Source: Flavobacteriales bacterium (GTDB lineage Bacteria > Bacteroidota > Bacteroidia > NS11-12g > UBA955). From it: 35,728 bases of DNA. This document shows, piece after piece, positions 7,814-14,879 of this stretch; positions within the stretch are counted from its first letter, which is position 1; every line of letters starts with the position of its first letter. The stretch is taken from the NCBI GenBank assembly GCA_947457565.1, contig CANGWH010000015.1, forward strand, positions 1-35,728. The letters are read 5' to 3'. The notes beneath the pieces are model-generated. The model searched no databases. It saw only the letters and a list, made by a program, of their open reading frames with translations, and was not told the origin of the DNA. Both the position numbers and the translations under genes were made by a program.

Positions 7814-8494
7814 TTAAAATCGACGGTAATTTTTACCGTTTCGGTTATTATTTCGATTGTTTTTATTGTTTTTATTGTTGCGCTGAAAATTGTTTTTCTT
7901 GCCTTGCTGCCAATTTCTATTGGGTTGTGCTAATTGTGTATCTGCGCTAACTGTAATTTCTTCGCCGCTCAGTTGTAATTTGCCTTTAGAAAGAGTCATT
8001 AAATGATCAGCGATTACTTCATTGCTTAAGTTCTCATTATTCCAAGCTTTGCAGGAATTATACATAAACGAAGCAATCATGTTTACTAAGTCTTGCCTTA
8101 AATCGTTGGCTTCCATAGATGCTGCTTTGTCAATCATCATTTGTAGATTTCTGCCATAAAATCTAAAGCGAATATTAGCATCTGGATACCCTATTGTTGA
8201 CGGCTTGTTGTTGGTAGGGTCAATTTGTATTATTTCGTAAGGACAATCAACGTCGAGGTCAAATTTTGCTAAATGTAAGATGTGAGACCAAAGAATTTCT
8301 TTATAATTAGCCTGAAGTTTAATCTCTGGATTTAATGTTGCCATGATTTGCACCAAATTGTGCGTCCAAGCGGTGCGATCTATTTTTTCTGGCAATTGTT
8401 GAATATGTTGAATGTACTCTTGTACATGCCGTCCATATTCAGATAAATCTAAAGATGTTCGTTGAGTGTTGTAGTCCTCTTGTAAGGTCAGCAT
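7814..8494 (-). CDS. DUF4290 domain-containing protein
   Basis: This is a Bacteroidota-specific protein of unknown function that typically sits directly upstream of murA, as here (10-bp gap). Residues about 1-165 look alpha-helical (YNTQRTSLDLSEYGRHVQEYI, split here as two helices; GYPDANIRFRFYGRNLQ). Residues about 190-226 form a low-complexity tail of Asn, Lys and Arg (NNFQRNNKNNKNNRNNN) ending in NYRRF. The tail is strongly basic and likely disordered, which would suit RNA, DNA or cell-wall-polymer contact; that is inference. The coding DNA of the tail contains a 9-nt tandem repeat. Family call rests on the N-terminal sequence plus the murA linkage. Confidence 0.85.
   Translation of the reverse strand: MLTLQEDYNTQRTSLDLSEYGRHVQEYIQHIQQLPEKIDRTAWTHNLVQIMATLNPEIKLQANYKEILWSHILHLAKFDLDVDCPYEIIQIDPTNNKPSTIGYPDANIRFRFYGRNLQMMIDKAASMEANDLRQDLVNMIASFMYNSCKAWNNENLSNEVIADHLMTLSKGKLQLSGEEITVSADTQLAQPNRNWQQGKKNNFQRNNKNNKNNRNNNRNGKNYRRF
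7823..7839 (-). other. Perfect 7-bp hairpin at the DUF4290 gene end, 19 bp before murA
   Basis: ACGGTAA-TTT-TTACCGT (plus-strand reading) lies in the last codons of the DUF4290 gene. In the mRNA it forms a short stable stem 19 nt upstream of the murA start. No full T-run follows, so it may be an intercistronic RNA element or chance. Confidence 0.35.
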
Positions 8495-8523
8495 CGTATT
8501 GCGAAAATACCAACAAAATCAAT

Positions 8524-8539
8524 AGTTTTAAATAAAACT
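8524..8539. promoter_or_regulatory. Candidate operator palindrome between the DUF4290 and TetR genes
   Basis: AGTTTTA-AA-TAAAACT is a perfect palindrome in the 86-bp divergent gap. A related shorter palindrome AGTTTAAACT (8571-8580) abuts the TetR start codon. TetR proteins often bind palindromes next to their own gene, but the sequence is AT-rich, so chance is a real alternative. Confidence 0.35.
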
Positions 8540-8580
8540 TTCCACCGAGCAAATTGTTGTATTTTAAATTAGTTTAAACT

Positions 8581-9207
8581 ATGAAAACGCAAATAATTCA
8601 AGGGCTGGTGCAGTATTCCTTAGAACACGAGAAATCACCGGTTAACGTCTTTCAGTTAGCGAAGTTTTTATCTATTTCTGAACAAGAGTTCTACCAATAC
8701 TTTAGTTCCATTGAAGCTGTAGAAGAGGCCGTTCTAACCCAAACTTGGATGGAAGCATTTCATGCGTTAACATCCGATAGCACATTCTCTGGATTCACAC
8801 TCAAAGAAAAGCTTATTTCACTTCATTTTGGTTGGGTTGAAAAGTTGCTAGCTATTAGAAGTTATTTACAGTGGAGGATGAAAGATTGGAAGAATCCAAT
8901 GTCTGGGCTAACCTTGCTTAAGTCGTTAAGATCCCAAGTTTTAAACGATTTAGATTCGTTATTTAAAATTGCTCAACAAAATGGAGAGATTCCCGACAGG
9001 AAATTCTTGGATAAACTCTCCAATGAAGCTATTTGGATGAACACGGCATTTATCCTGCATTTTTGGTTAAATGATACCAGTAAAGAATTTGAAAAAACCG
9101 ATGCATGTATCGAAAAATCTATTGGATTAACCATGGATTTAATTGGAAGAAATACGTTGGATCAAGCCATTGATTTCGGTAAATTTTTATTTCAACAATC
9201 CAAATGA
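8581..9207 (+). CDS. TetR/AcrR-family transcriptional regulator
   Basis: The 208-residue product has the all-helical layout of TetR proteins. An N-terminal helix-turn-helix covers about residues 5-55 (VNVFQLAKFLSISEQEFYQYF, read in two parts: the first helices, then the recognition helix with the typical FYQYF in place of the common LYYHF). It is followed by IEAVEEAVLTQTW and a helical ligand or dimer domain rich in Trp. The gene overlaps the next one by 4 bp (ATGA), so translation of the kinase-like protein is coupled to it. This regulator plus ABC1-kinase pairing implies shared control. The effector is unknown. The candidate operator lies just upstream. Confidence 0.82.
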   Translation: MKTQIIQGLVQYSLEHEKSPVNVFQLAKFLSISEQEFYQYFSSIEAVEEAVLTQTWMEAFHALTSDSTFSGFTLKEKLISLHFGWVEKLLAIRSYLQWRMKDWKNPMSGLTLLKSLRSQVLNDLDSLFKIAQQNGEIPDRKFLDKLSNEAIWMNTAFILHFWLNDTSKEFEKTDACIEKSIGLTMDLIGRNTLDQAIDFGKFLFQQSK

Positions 9208-10538
9208 CAACACCAACCCAGGATAAAATTCCAACCGGTAAGGTTGAACGTGCGTTGAAGTTAGTAGGTACGGGTGCAAAAATTGGAACTAATTATTTAA
9301 AATACTACACAAAAAAGACACTCTCAGGAGTAGATAACAAAGAAGAGTTGCATAACAGCAACGCGGAAGATATTTATGATTCGTTGAGTCAACTTAAAGG
9401 CAGTGCGTTAAAAGTGGCGCAAATGTTAAGCATGGATAAAAATCTGCTGCCACGTGCGTACACGCAACAATTTGCCTTAAGTCAGTACTCAGCACCGCCT
9501 ATGTCAGCGCCATTGGTTATTCGTACATTTCAACGGTCCAATGGGAAATCACCCCAAGAAATATTTGATGAATTTTCTTTGCAAAGTAGCGCCGCGGCTA
9601 GTATTGGTCAGGTGCATAAGGCGAGAATAGGGGAACACTGGTTTGCCGTCAAAATCCAATATCCTGGAATAGCCGATTCAATACAAAGTGATTTACGATT
9701 GGTTAAGCCGATGGCGAATGCGATGTTTGGACTGAGTGAAAAGGAAATGAAAAAATATTTCCAAGAAGTAGAGGAAAAATTATTGGAAGAAACCAATTAC
9801 ACGCTGGAATTAAAGCGCTCCAATGAAATGTCGCAACAATGTAAACATTTACCCAATATCATATTTCCGCAATATTATCCTGAGTATAGCTCATCTAAAG
9901 TGTTGGTTATGGACTGGATGCAAGGCCTTCATTTGAAGGAATTTTTAGACACCAACCCTAGCCAAGAAGTAAAAAATAAAATCGCCCAAGCTCTTTGGGA
10001 TTTTTACGAATTTCAACTACATCATCTAAAAGCCATACACGCTGATCCGCACCCCGGTAATTTTTTGTTTCAACCGGATGGTAGGGTAGGGATTATCGAT
10101 TTTGGATGTATTAAAGAAGTTCCAGAAGATTTTTATTTACATTATTTTCCATTACTAATTCCAGTAATTAGAAACAACGAAAATGTTGTAGATAAGCTAA
10201 TGTCTACCATTGAAATTGTATTTCCTGCAGATTCTATGGAAATTAAAAAGCAACTCACGGATGCATTTTTAGCAATGACGGCTTTGTTAAGCAGACCTTT
10301 CGAGTCATCAACATTTCATTTTACAATGGATTTTATCGACTCAATCTATGCTAAAGGGGAAGAAATTTATCAAATTCCAGAGGTAAAAAAGCCTACACAA
10401 CCTCGAGGAAGTAAACATGCCTTATATGTAAATAGAACCTATTTTGGTATTTATTCCATGATGGCCGATTTAAATGCTGAAATTAATACAGCACCCAAAG
10501 ATTGGTCTGATAAGCTTAAAAATTATTGGAATTGTTAA
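9204..10538 (+). CDS. ABC1/UbiB (AarF)-family atypical kinase-like ATPase
   Basis: UbiB-family proteins are atypical protein-kinase-like ATPases linked to isoprenoid quinone or lipid metabolism. In 444 residues the family hallmarks are visible: the KxGQ-type motif as KVAQ (70-73, Ala replacing Gly), the Ala-rich nucleotide loop SAAASIGQVH (119-128), the lysine in AVKIQYPG (Lys140), the catalytic loop HADPHPGN (269-276) and the metal-binding DFG (289-291). No transmembrane helices are obvious at the C-terminus, unlike E. coli UbiB. The gene starts inside the TetR stop (ATGA overlap). Menaquinone metabolism is a plausible field of action but not shown. A strong hairpin follows the gene. Confidence 0.9.
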   Translation: MTTPTQDKIPTGKVERALKLVGTGAKIGTNYLKYYTKKTLSGVDNKEELHNSNAEDIYDSLSQLKGSALKVAQMLSMDKNLLPRAYTQQFALSQYSAPPMSAPLVIRTFQRSNGKSPQEIFDEFSLQSSAAASIGQVHKARIGEHWFAVKIQYPGIADSIQSDLRLVKPMANAMFGLSEKEMKKYFQEVEEKLLEETNYTLELKRSNEMSQQCKHLPNIIFPQYYPEYSSSKVLVMDWMQGLHLKEFLDTNPSQEVKNKIAQALWDFYEFQLHHLKAIHADPHPGNFLFQPDGRVGIIDFGCIKEVPEDFYLHYFPLLIPVIRNNENVVDKLMSTIEIVFPADSMEIKKQLTDAFLAMTALLSRPFESSTFHFTMDFIDSIYAKGEEIYQIPEVKKPTQPRGSKHALYVNRTYFGIYSMMADLNAEINTAPKDWSDKLKNYWNC

Positions 10539-10552
10539 CGGAGCTGGTTTAT

Positions 10553-10589
10553 TTCTCAGTGAGTGTTACAGTGTAACATTCACTGAGAA
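10553..10589. terminator. 17-bp inverted repeat spanning the convergent gene ends (possible bidirectional terminator)
   Basis: Arms 10553-10569 and 10573-10589 pair over 17 positions with one G-U mismatch and a 3-nt loop (core CTCAGTGAGTGTTAC / GTAACATTCACTGAG). It lies 14 bp after the ABC1-kinase stop and overlaps the last eight codons of the TonB receptor on the other strand. No T-run follows on either strand. It could halt transcription from both sides, block 3' exonucleases, or be one copy of a dispersed palindrome. Confidence 0.6.
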
Positions 10590-12884
10590 TAATATGGAGC
10601 GAGCATCCGAAGGCATTAAACCTGGTCCAGGATAACCACCCGCTCTTCGGGTGAAATATCGCTCATTGGTGAGGTTATTGATAGTGGCTTTAAATCGGAT
10701 TGATTTATTAAACTGGTAAGTTGCGTTTAAATCCCAAATTGAGTAAGCGGGGATTAGTCCGTTTTGCCCATTGCTACTTGCTACCACTGTATTTTGTGCA
10801 TCGGTAAAAACATCGCTTACATAACTGTACTGAATTCCAATTTTCAAATGTCTGTCCATTTGCTTCATGCTGTTGATTAACACTGAACTACCAGCCCTAA
10901 TAATCCATTCTGGCGCATTTTCAACACGATTATTTTTTAAGCTGGACGAAACCATTTTACCGTCGCTGCCTTTTACACTAATTAAAAAGTCTTGATAGCG
11001 AGCATCGTTGTATGCTGCAGAGACGAAAACAGGGAAATAGAATTTTGAGTTTTTCTTAGCTCTACGAATTACATCGGCGTCCACCACTAGTTCAGCACCT
11101 TTACTTACACTGCTGCCTACATTTGTTTTTAGGGAATATGATGTACCTTGATCATCGTATTGAGTTAAACGGCCGGGTCTATTATTGTATTGAAGCCGAT
11201 AGATACTTCCATCGATGTATAGCCAATTGCCAAATCTTCCTCGTACCCCTAAATCGCTATTAAATCCAGTAGCATCCTTCATGTTTGCATCCACCACTTC
11301 AATACCAGGAGTAGCTTGCATATCGGAGAATAAAATGGGTCTGTAGGCTTGAGTAATATTGCCGTACATTTCCAGTCCGTTCTTGAAATGATATTCTGAA
11401 GCAATTCCACCAATTAAGAAACTGCGACTTATTGGAGTAGAAACAACATTTACGGCTTCCCCCACACTGTTAAAACTCAATCTTCCATTAACCTCTGATT
11501 GTATATTTTCTGCTCTTACACCGGGAATTAGAGTAAAACTCTTACCAATTCTTATTACCTGTTCTGCAAACCATGCGTAATTAATGGTATTAAAATATAG
11601 TTCCGTAGGGAATTGATTAAACTGATTATCAAAATTAGCATCCGCACCTACTGAACCTATTCCTTTTTGGAAACGCTGAGTTTCGCTATTAAATGCTCTA
11701 ATTCCAGTACTTAATGTCTGTTTAGATCCAGCTATTGTATAGTTAATTAAGTAGGAGGCTTCAATGCCTAAATTTTTATATTTATCGATGGCTAAATCGC
11801 GAGCATTATAATTTCCAGTTAATTTGTTTATAGTATCCTTGGTAGTAATACCATGCATGAATCCCACACTGCTTCTTACCGCTTGCATTCCGAAGGCTTG
11901 CAATTGTAAACGCTGATCTTTATTGATTTCTAATAGATATTTAATATTGCCAGTTTGCCATGGCGTTGAAAACCAGTTTCTATCCCGCAAACTCTGTTGT
12001 GAATTTGCCGAAAACTGGGCTTCGTTTAATCCGCCCGGTTGTTGTGACAACATGTTGTAACGCGTATATTCGGCAGTAATTTGGGATTTCTCCGTTATTC
12101 GATAGGTGATTGATCCAAAATATGTTTGGGTATTGTATTGTGAGTTGGCTCTCCAACCATCGGCCTTTCTTGTATCAACAAAAGCAAAATAATTTACTTT
12201 GCCTTGTTTACCGCCTAACGATAAATAGCTATTGGTCATTCCAAAACTGCCGAGGGTTTGATTCGCCTCTATTTGTAAAGGTTTTCTAAGGTCGGCACCA
12301 TCTTTCATGATGTAATTAATCATTCCACCAAATTGAGAGCCGTATTGCAACGATCCGGCTCCGCGGATAAGTTGAATACGCTGTACCGCTTGCATAGGTG
12401 GATTATAATAGGCCTCGGGATAACCGTACGGATCCGAAGAAATATCGGCACCGTTTTGTCGTACATTAAATTCCCAGCTGCGATTTGGACTCAACCCGCG
12501 AGTGGCAATACCAATCTGAATACCTGAACCGTCGCTTTCCCAAACATGGATGCCAGGAACTTTGGCCATGATTTGTCGCATGTTGTTATTTACTACCACA
12601 GTATTGAGTTCTTCAACTACCACCAAACTGTTTTTTTTGCCGGCATTGATTTTTGTACCAACTACTTCCGGCAACATTAAAATATCTCGTTTTTCTCCTC
12701 TACCAACCAAGGTAATCTCAGGCAAATATTCAATGTGTAAGGCGCTATCGTTATGTATTATACTCTTGTCTTTTAATTTGGGATATTGAGCAATTAGAAT
12801 TTCAGTCAAAAAAATAGACAATAGCAGTAGTAGTCCAGATTTTATTTCACTTGGGAAAGGATAACAGAAACTGTTTTTTCTCAT
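10566..12884 (-). CDS. TonB-dependent outer membrane receptor (FecA-like)
   Basis: This is a ligand-gated outer-membrane transporter energised by TonB. The 772-residue product begins with a signal peptide (hydrophobic stretch about 16-31, cleavage near IAQ). A plug domain follows (about 55-190), with MRQIMAKVPGIHVWE, GIATRGLSPNRSWEFNVRQNG (read as two segments), VQRIQLIRGAGSLQYG and FGGMINYIMKDG. The rest is a long beta-barrel with typical segments such as YRPILFSDM, NLTNERYFTRRAGGYPGPG and a terminal strand ILFSVNVTL. It lacks the carboxypeptidase-like N-terminal domain of SusC types, so a metal-chelate or siderophore substrate is more likely than a glycan; that is inference. Two tandem palindromes cover its promoter, which fits metal-dependent repression. 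Confidence 0.93.
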   Translation of the reverse strand: MRKNSFCYPFPSEIKSGLLLLLSIFLTEILIAQYPKLKDKSIIHNDSALHIEYLPEITLVGRGEKRDILMLPEVVGTKINAGKKNSLVVVEELNTVVVNNNMRQIMAKVPGIHVWESDGSGIQIGIATRGLSPNRSWEFNVRQNGADISSDPYGYPEAYYNPPMQAVQRIQLIRGAGSLQYGSQFGGMINYIMKDGADLRKPLQIEANQTLGSFGMTNSYLSLGGKQGKVNYFAFVDTRKADGWRANSQYNTQTYFGSITYRITEKSQITAEYTRYNMLSQQPGGLNEAQFSANSQQSLRDRNWFSTPWQTGNIKYLLEINKDQRLQLQAFGMQAVRSSVGFMHGITTKDTINKLTGNYNARDLAIDKYKNLGIEASYLINYTIAGSKQTLSTGIRAFNSETQRFQKGIGSVGADANFDNQFNQFPTELYFNTINYAWFAEQVIRIGKSFTLIPGVRAENIQSEVNGRLSFNSVGEAVNVVSTPISRSFLIGGIASEYHFKNGLEMYGNITQAYRPILFSDMQATPGIEVVDANMKDATGFNSDLGVRGRFGNWLYIDGSIYRLQYNNRPGRLTQYDDQGTSYSLKTNVGSSVSKGAELVVDADVIRRAKKNSKFYFPVFVSAAYNDARYQDFLISVKGSDGKMVSSSLKNNRVENAPEWIIRAGSSVLINSMKQMDRHLKIGIQYSYVSDVFTDAQNTVVASSNGQNGLIPAYSIWDLNATYQFNKSIRFKATINNLTNERYFTRRAGGYPGPGLMPSDARSILFSVNVTL

Positions 12885-12892
12885 AGCCGATG

Positions 12893-12924
12893 CAAATATA
12901 GGTGTTATTTAGAACGGTTACAAA
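12893..12924 (-). promoter_or_regulatory. Promoter of the TonB-dependent receptor gene
   Basis: On the minus strand, a -33 TTTG (12921-12924) is separated by 20 bp from a perfect -7 TATATTTG (12893-12900). The ATG at 12884 is only 8 nt further, so the transcript should have almost no leader. Confidence 0.8.
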
Positions 12925-12946
12925 TAAAGTTTAGAACTGTTCTAAA
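12908..12946. promoter_or_regulatory. Two tandem 17-bp palindromic operators over the TonB-receptor promoter
   Basis: Site 1 (12930-12946) is the perfect palindrome TTTAGAAC-T-GTTCTAAA. Site 2 (12908-12924) is TTTAGAAC-G-GTTACAAA, which differs at 2 of 8 positions in one arm. Their centres are 22 bp apart, about two helical turns, and site 2 covers the -33 element and part of the spacer. A repressor dimer on each site would block RNA polymerase. An iron-responsive regulator (Fur or DtxR type) is the likely binder, inferred from the receptor gene. Confidence 0.7.
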
Positions 12947-12961
12947 TAACTATGATATTTA

Positions 12962-14134
12962 TCATGTTGTATAGGCCCTGCCTTTCCAAATGGTTTTTAT
13001 TGGTAGAATGAAAAAAACGGCCGTTGAAAGTGTAATTAATTGAATGAATGGTTCATAGCATATAAGTTTCCACAACGGTGGGCAGGGTGATTGTATATTG
13101 AAATAGATTCTTTTTATCTGTAAACTTTGAAAAAACCACTTTAGAAAAAATAGCAACCCAATCAAAAGAGCACTGGTTTGAGAAATTTTACATACCAACA
13201 AAAGGAATAAAATTAGCGGTATCAATACATGGTATCCTCCGAAAATTCCAAACAATACCCACCAATACCAAGGAAGTTCTTTTCCTCCACTTAACCAACG
13301 TTTTCGTTGATGTAATAAGGGAATAAACCCTTTAGTTTCTGCGGAATAAGCAACTACACCTGGATGCATAACATTGCTCCAACCATAGCCCTTTCCGCAT
13401 ACTTCGCTATATAATTTATAATCTTCTGTAATACTAAATTGGATTTTACTATATCCACCTGTAGCCCAATAGGCTTCTTTTGAAATAATCATATTATTGC
13501 CAACGGCTGTAGCCGGCACGCCAGCATACGAAATAATATTGAGCAAACCCATGAAATAACTCCAATCAATTTCCTGTAACCATCCCCAAGTATTGGGCGA
13601 TTTTACTAATGTTATTCCACTACAAACACCAATGATTTTATTGCTGCCGCCATTGGAGGAATCTGCTTTTTTCCATAAACTTCGCAGCATGGTTTTTGCC
13701 CAATTGGGGTTTACCCAAACATCGGCATCCGTTATTAGGTAATAATCCGCATCGGCATGAATATCCAATTGAGCCATTACTCTAGCTTTGGCTTTTAATC
13801 CATCATTTTTATCTTGAATATCAATGAGTTGTATTTGTGGGTGAAGGTTTGCCAGTTGTAGAACAACTTCTCTGGTGTTATCGATACTTTGGTCGTTTCC
13901 AACAAGAATTTGCATCTTTGCTACCGGATAATCCATCGCTAATAAGGAAGTTAAACAACGTTTTATTGTTGCTTCTTCATCTCGAGCTGCTACCCAAATA
14001 CTGATTTTTGGCCATTCACTGGGTTCATCGGATAGTACGGTCTTATAACCATACAAATACAGCAATTGAGTAAGTTGCACGAGTAAGTAGAATCCGCCAA
14101 CGATACCAAACAACCAGAGTATTATACCAACCAT
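12962..14134 (-). CDS. Membrane-bound family 2 glycosyltransferase
   Basis: This is a processive-type GT2 enzyme with one N-terminal membrane helix (about 3-25), a cytoplasmic GT-A domain, and about three C-terminal membrane helices (about 288-380). Motifs seen: VAARDEEATI (48-57), GND (79-81), the metal- and sugar-binding DAD (136-138), TED (236-238) and QRKRW (276-280, the Q/RxxRW type found in cellulose, chitin and poly-GlcNAc synthases). It follows the polysaccharide deacetylase by 13 bp on the same strand, so they form an operon. The pair recalls NodC-NodB and PgaC-PgaB, where one enzyme makes a GlcNAc polymer and the other deacetylates it. The sugar is not proven by sequence. Confidence 0.9.
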   Translation of the reverse strand: MVGIILWLFGIVGGFYLLVQLTQLLYLYGYKTVLSDEPSEWPKISIWVAARDEEATIKRCLTSLLAMDYPVAKMQILVGNDQSIDNTREVVLQLANLHPQIQLIDIQDKNDGLKAKARVMAQLDIHADADYYLITDADVWVNPNWAKTMLRSLWKKADSSNGGSNKIIGVCSGITLVKSPNTWGWLQEIDWSYFMGLLNIISYAGVPATAVGNNMIISKEAYWATGGYSKIQFSITEDYKLYSEVCGKGYGWSNVMHPGVVAYSAETKGFIPLLHQRKRWLSGGKELPWYWWVLFGIFGGYHVLIPLILFLLLVCKISQTSALLIGLLFFLKWFFQSLQIKRIYFNIQSPCPPLWKLICYEPFIQLITLSTAVFFILPIKTIWKGRAYTT

Positions 14135-14147
14135 ATTTATGTGAATA

Positions 14148-14819
14148 TTACTTGCTCGTTGGTGTTAAATCTGATAATAAACCAAAAGAGTACCCCTGAG
14201 CCACAACATATTCTAAAAACTTGGGCAATAGTTGTTTAAGTTGGTAATATGCTTTTTTACTGTCATGAAATACCACAATACTACCGGGTTGTATGTTTTT
14301 TTCAAGAACCTTTAATGCATGGGTACAATTTAACTTAGGATCATAATCACAGCTCAATAAAGACCACATCACTACGGGGATTTTCATTTGTTTTGCCCAC
14401 TGGAGTTGTGCATGTGATATTCTTCCATACGGAGGTCTAAATGGGGGATGTTTCGGTTTTTCTTTTGTTGTTTGAGCGTATAAATTATTGATTATCAGTT
14501 GTGTTTTTTCGATTTCGTGGAAGTATTCTTGATTTTCGGAACTCCAACCTTTTCGGTGATGGTAGGTATGGTTAGCAATTTGGTGTCCTTGGGTTAGAAT
14601 TTCTAAAGCTAATTGGGGATATTGGGATAAATTATTTCCCACACAGAAAAACGTAGCGTTTGCGTTGTATTTATTTAAAATTTCTAAAACCCAGTTAGTC
14701 ACTTCTGGTTGGGGGCCATCGTCAAAGGTGAGAAAAATCATTTTTTCAGAAGTTCGTATGCGCCAAATTGCACTCGGTACAAGGAAGGGCAAAAGGGCAG
14801 GAACTTTAAAAAAGTGCAT
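14148..14819 (-). CDS. Polysaccharide deacetylase (NodB homology domain, CE4)
   Basis: CE4 enzymes remove N- or O-acetyl groups from chitin-like, poly-GlcNAc or peptidoglycan substrates using a divalent metal. In 223 residues the motifs are complete: TFDDGP (31-36, catalytic base and metal Asp), HTYHH (84-88, metal ligands His84 and His88), RPPYG (128-132) and VFHDS (183-187). The N-terminus is weakly hydrophobic (VPALLPFLVPSAIW) and might act as a membrane anchor rather than a cleaved signal. It is the first gene of a two-gene unit with the GT2 enzyme. The divergent kynurenine monooxygenase gene starts 60 bp away. Confidence 0.93.
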   Translation of the reverse strand: MHFFKVPALLPFLVPSAIWRIRTSEKMIFLTFDDGPQPEVTNWVLEILNKYNANATFFCVGNNLSQYPQLALEILTQGHQIANHTYHHRKGWSSENQEYFHEIEKTQLIINNLYAQTTKEKPKHPPFRPPYGRISHAQLQWAKQMKIPVVMWSLLSCDYDPKLNCTHALKVLEKNIQPGSIVVFHDSKKAYYQLKQLLPKFLEYVVAQGYSFGLLSDLTPTSK

Positions 14820-14865
14820 TGAACAAAGTTCTTATTTTTTCTCAACCTTACCGAATTTATATTGT

Positions 14866-14873
14866 TAATTTTG
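14866..14873 (+). promoter_or_regulatory. Probable -7 promoter element for kynurenine 3-monooxygenase
   Basis: TAATTTTG matches TAnnTTTG exactly and ends only 6 nt before the ATG at 14880, so transcription would start at or next to the start codon. No strong -33 element is visible. Confidence 0.5.
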
Positions 14874-14879
14874 CAACAC

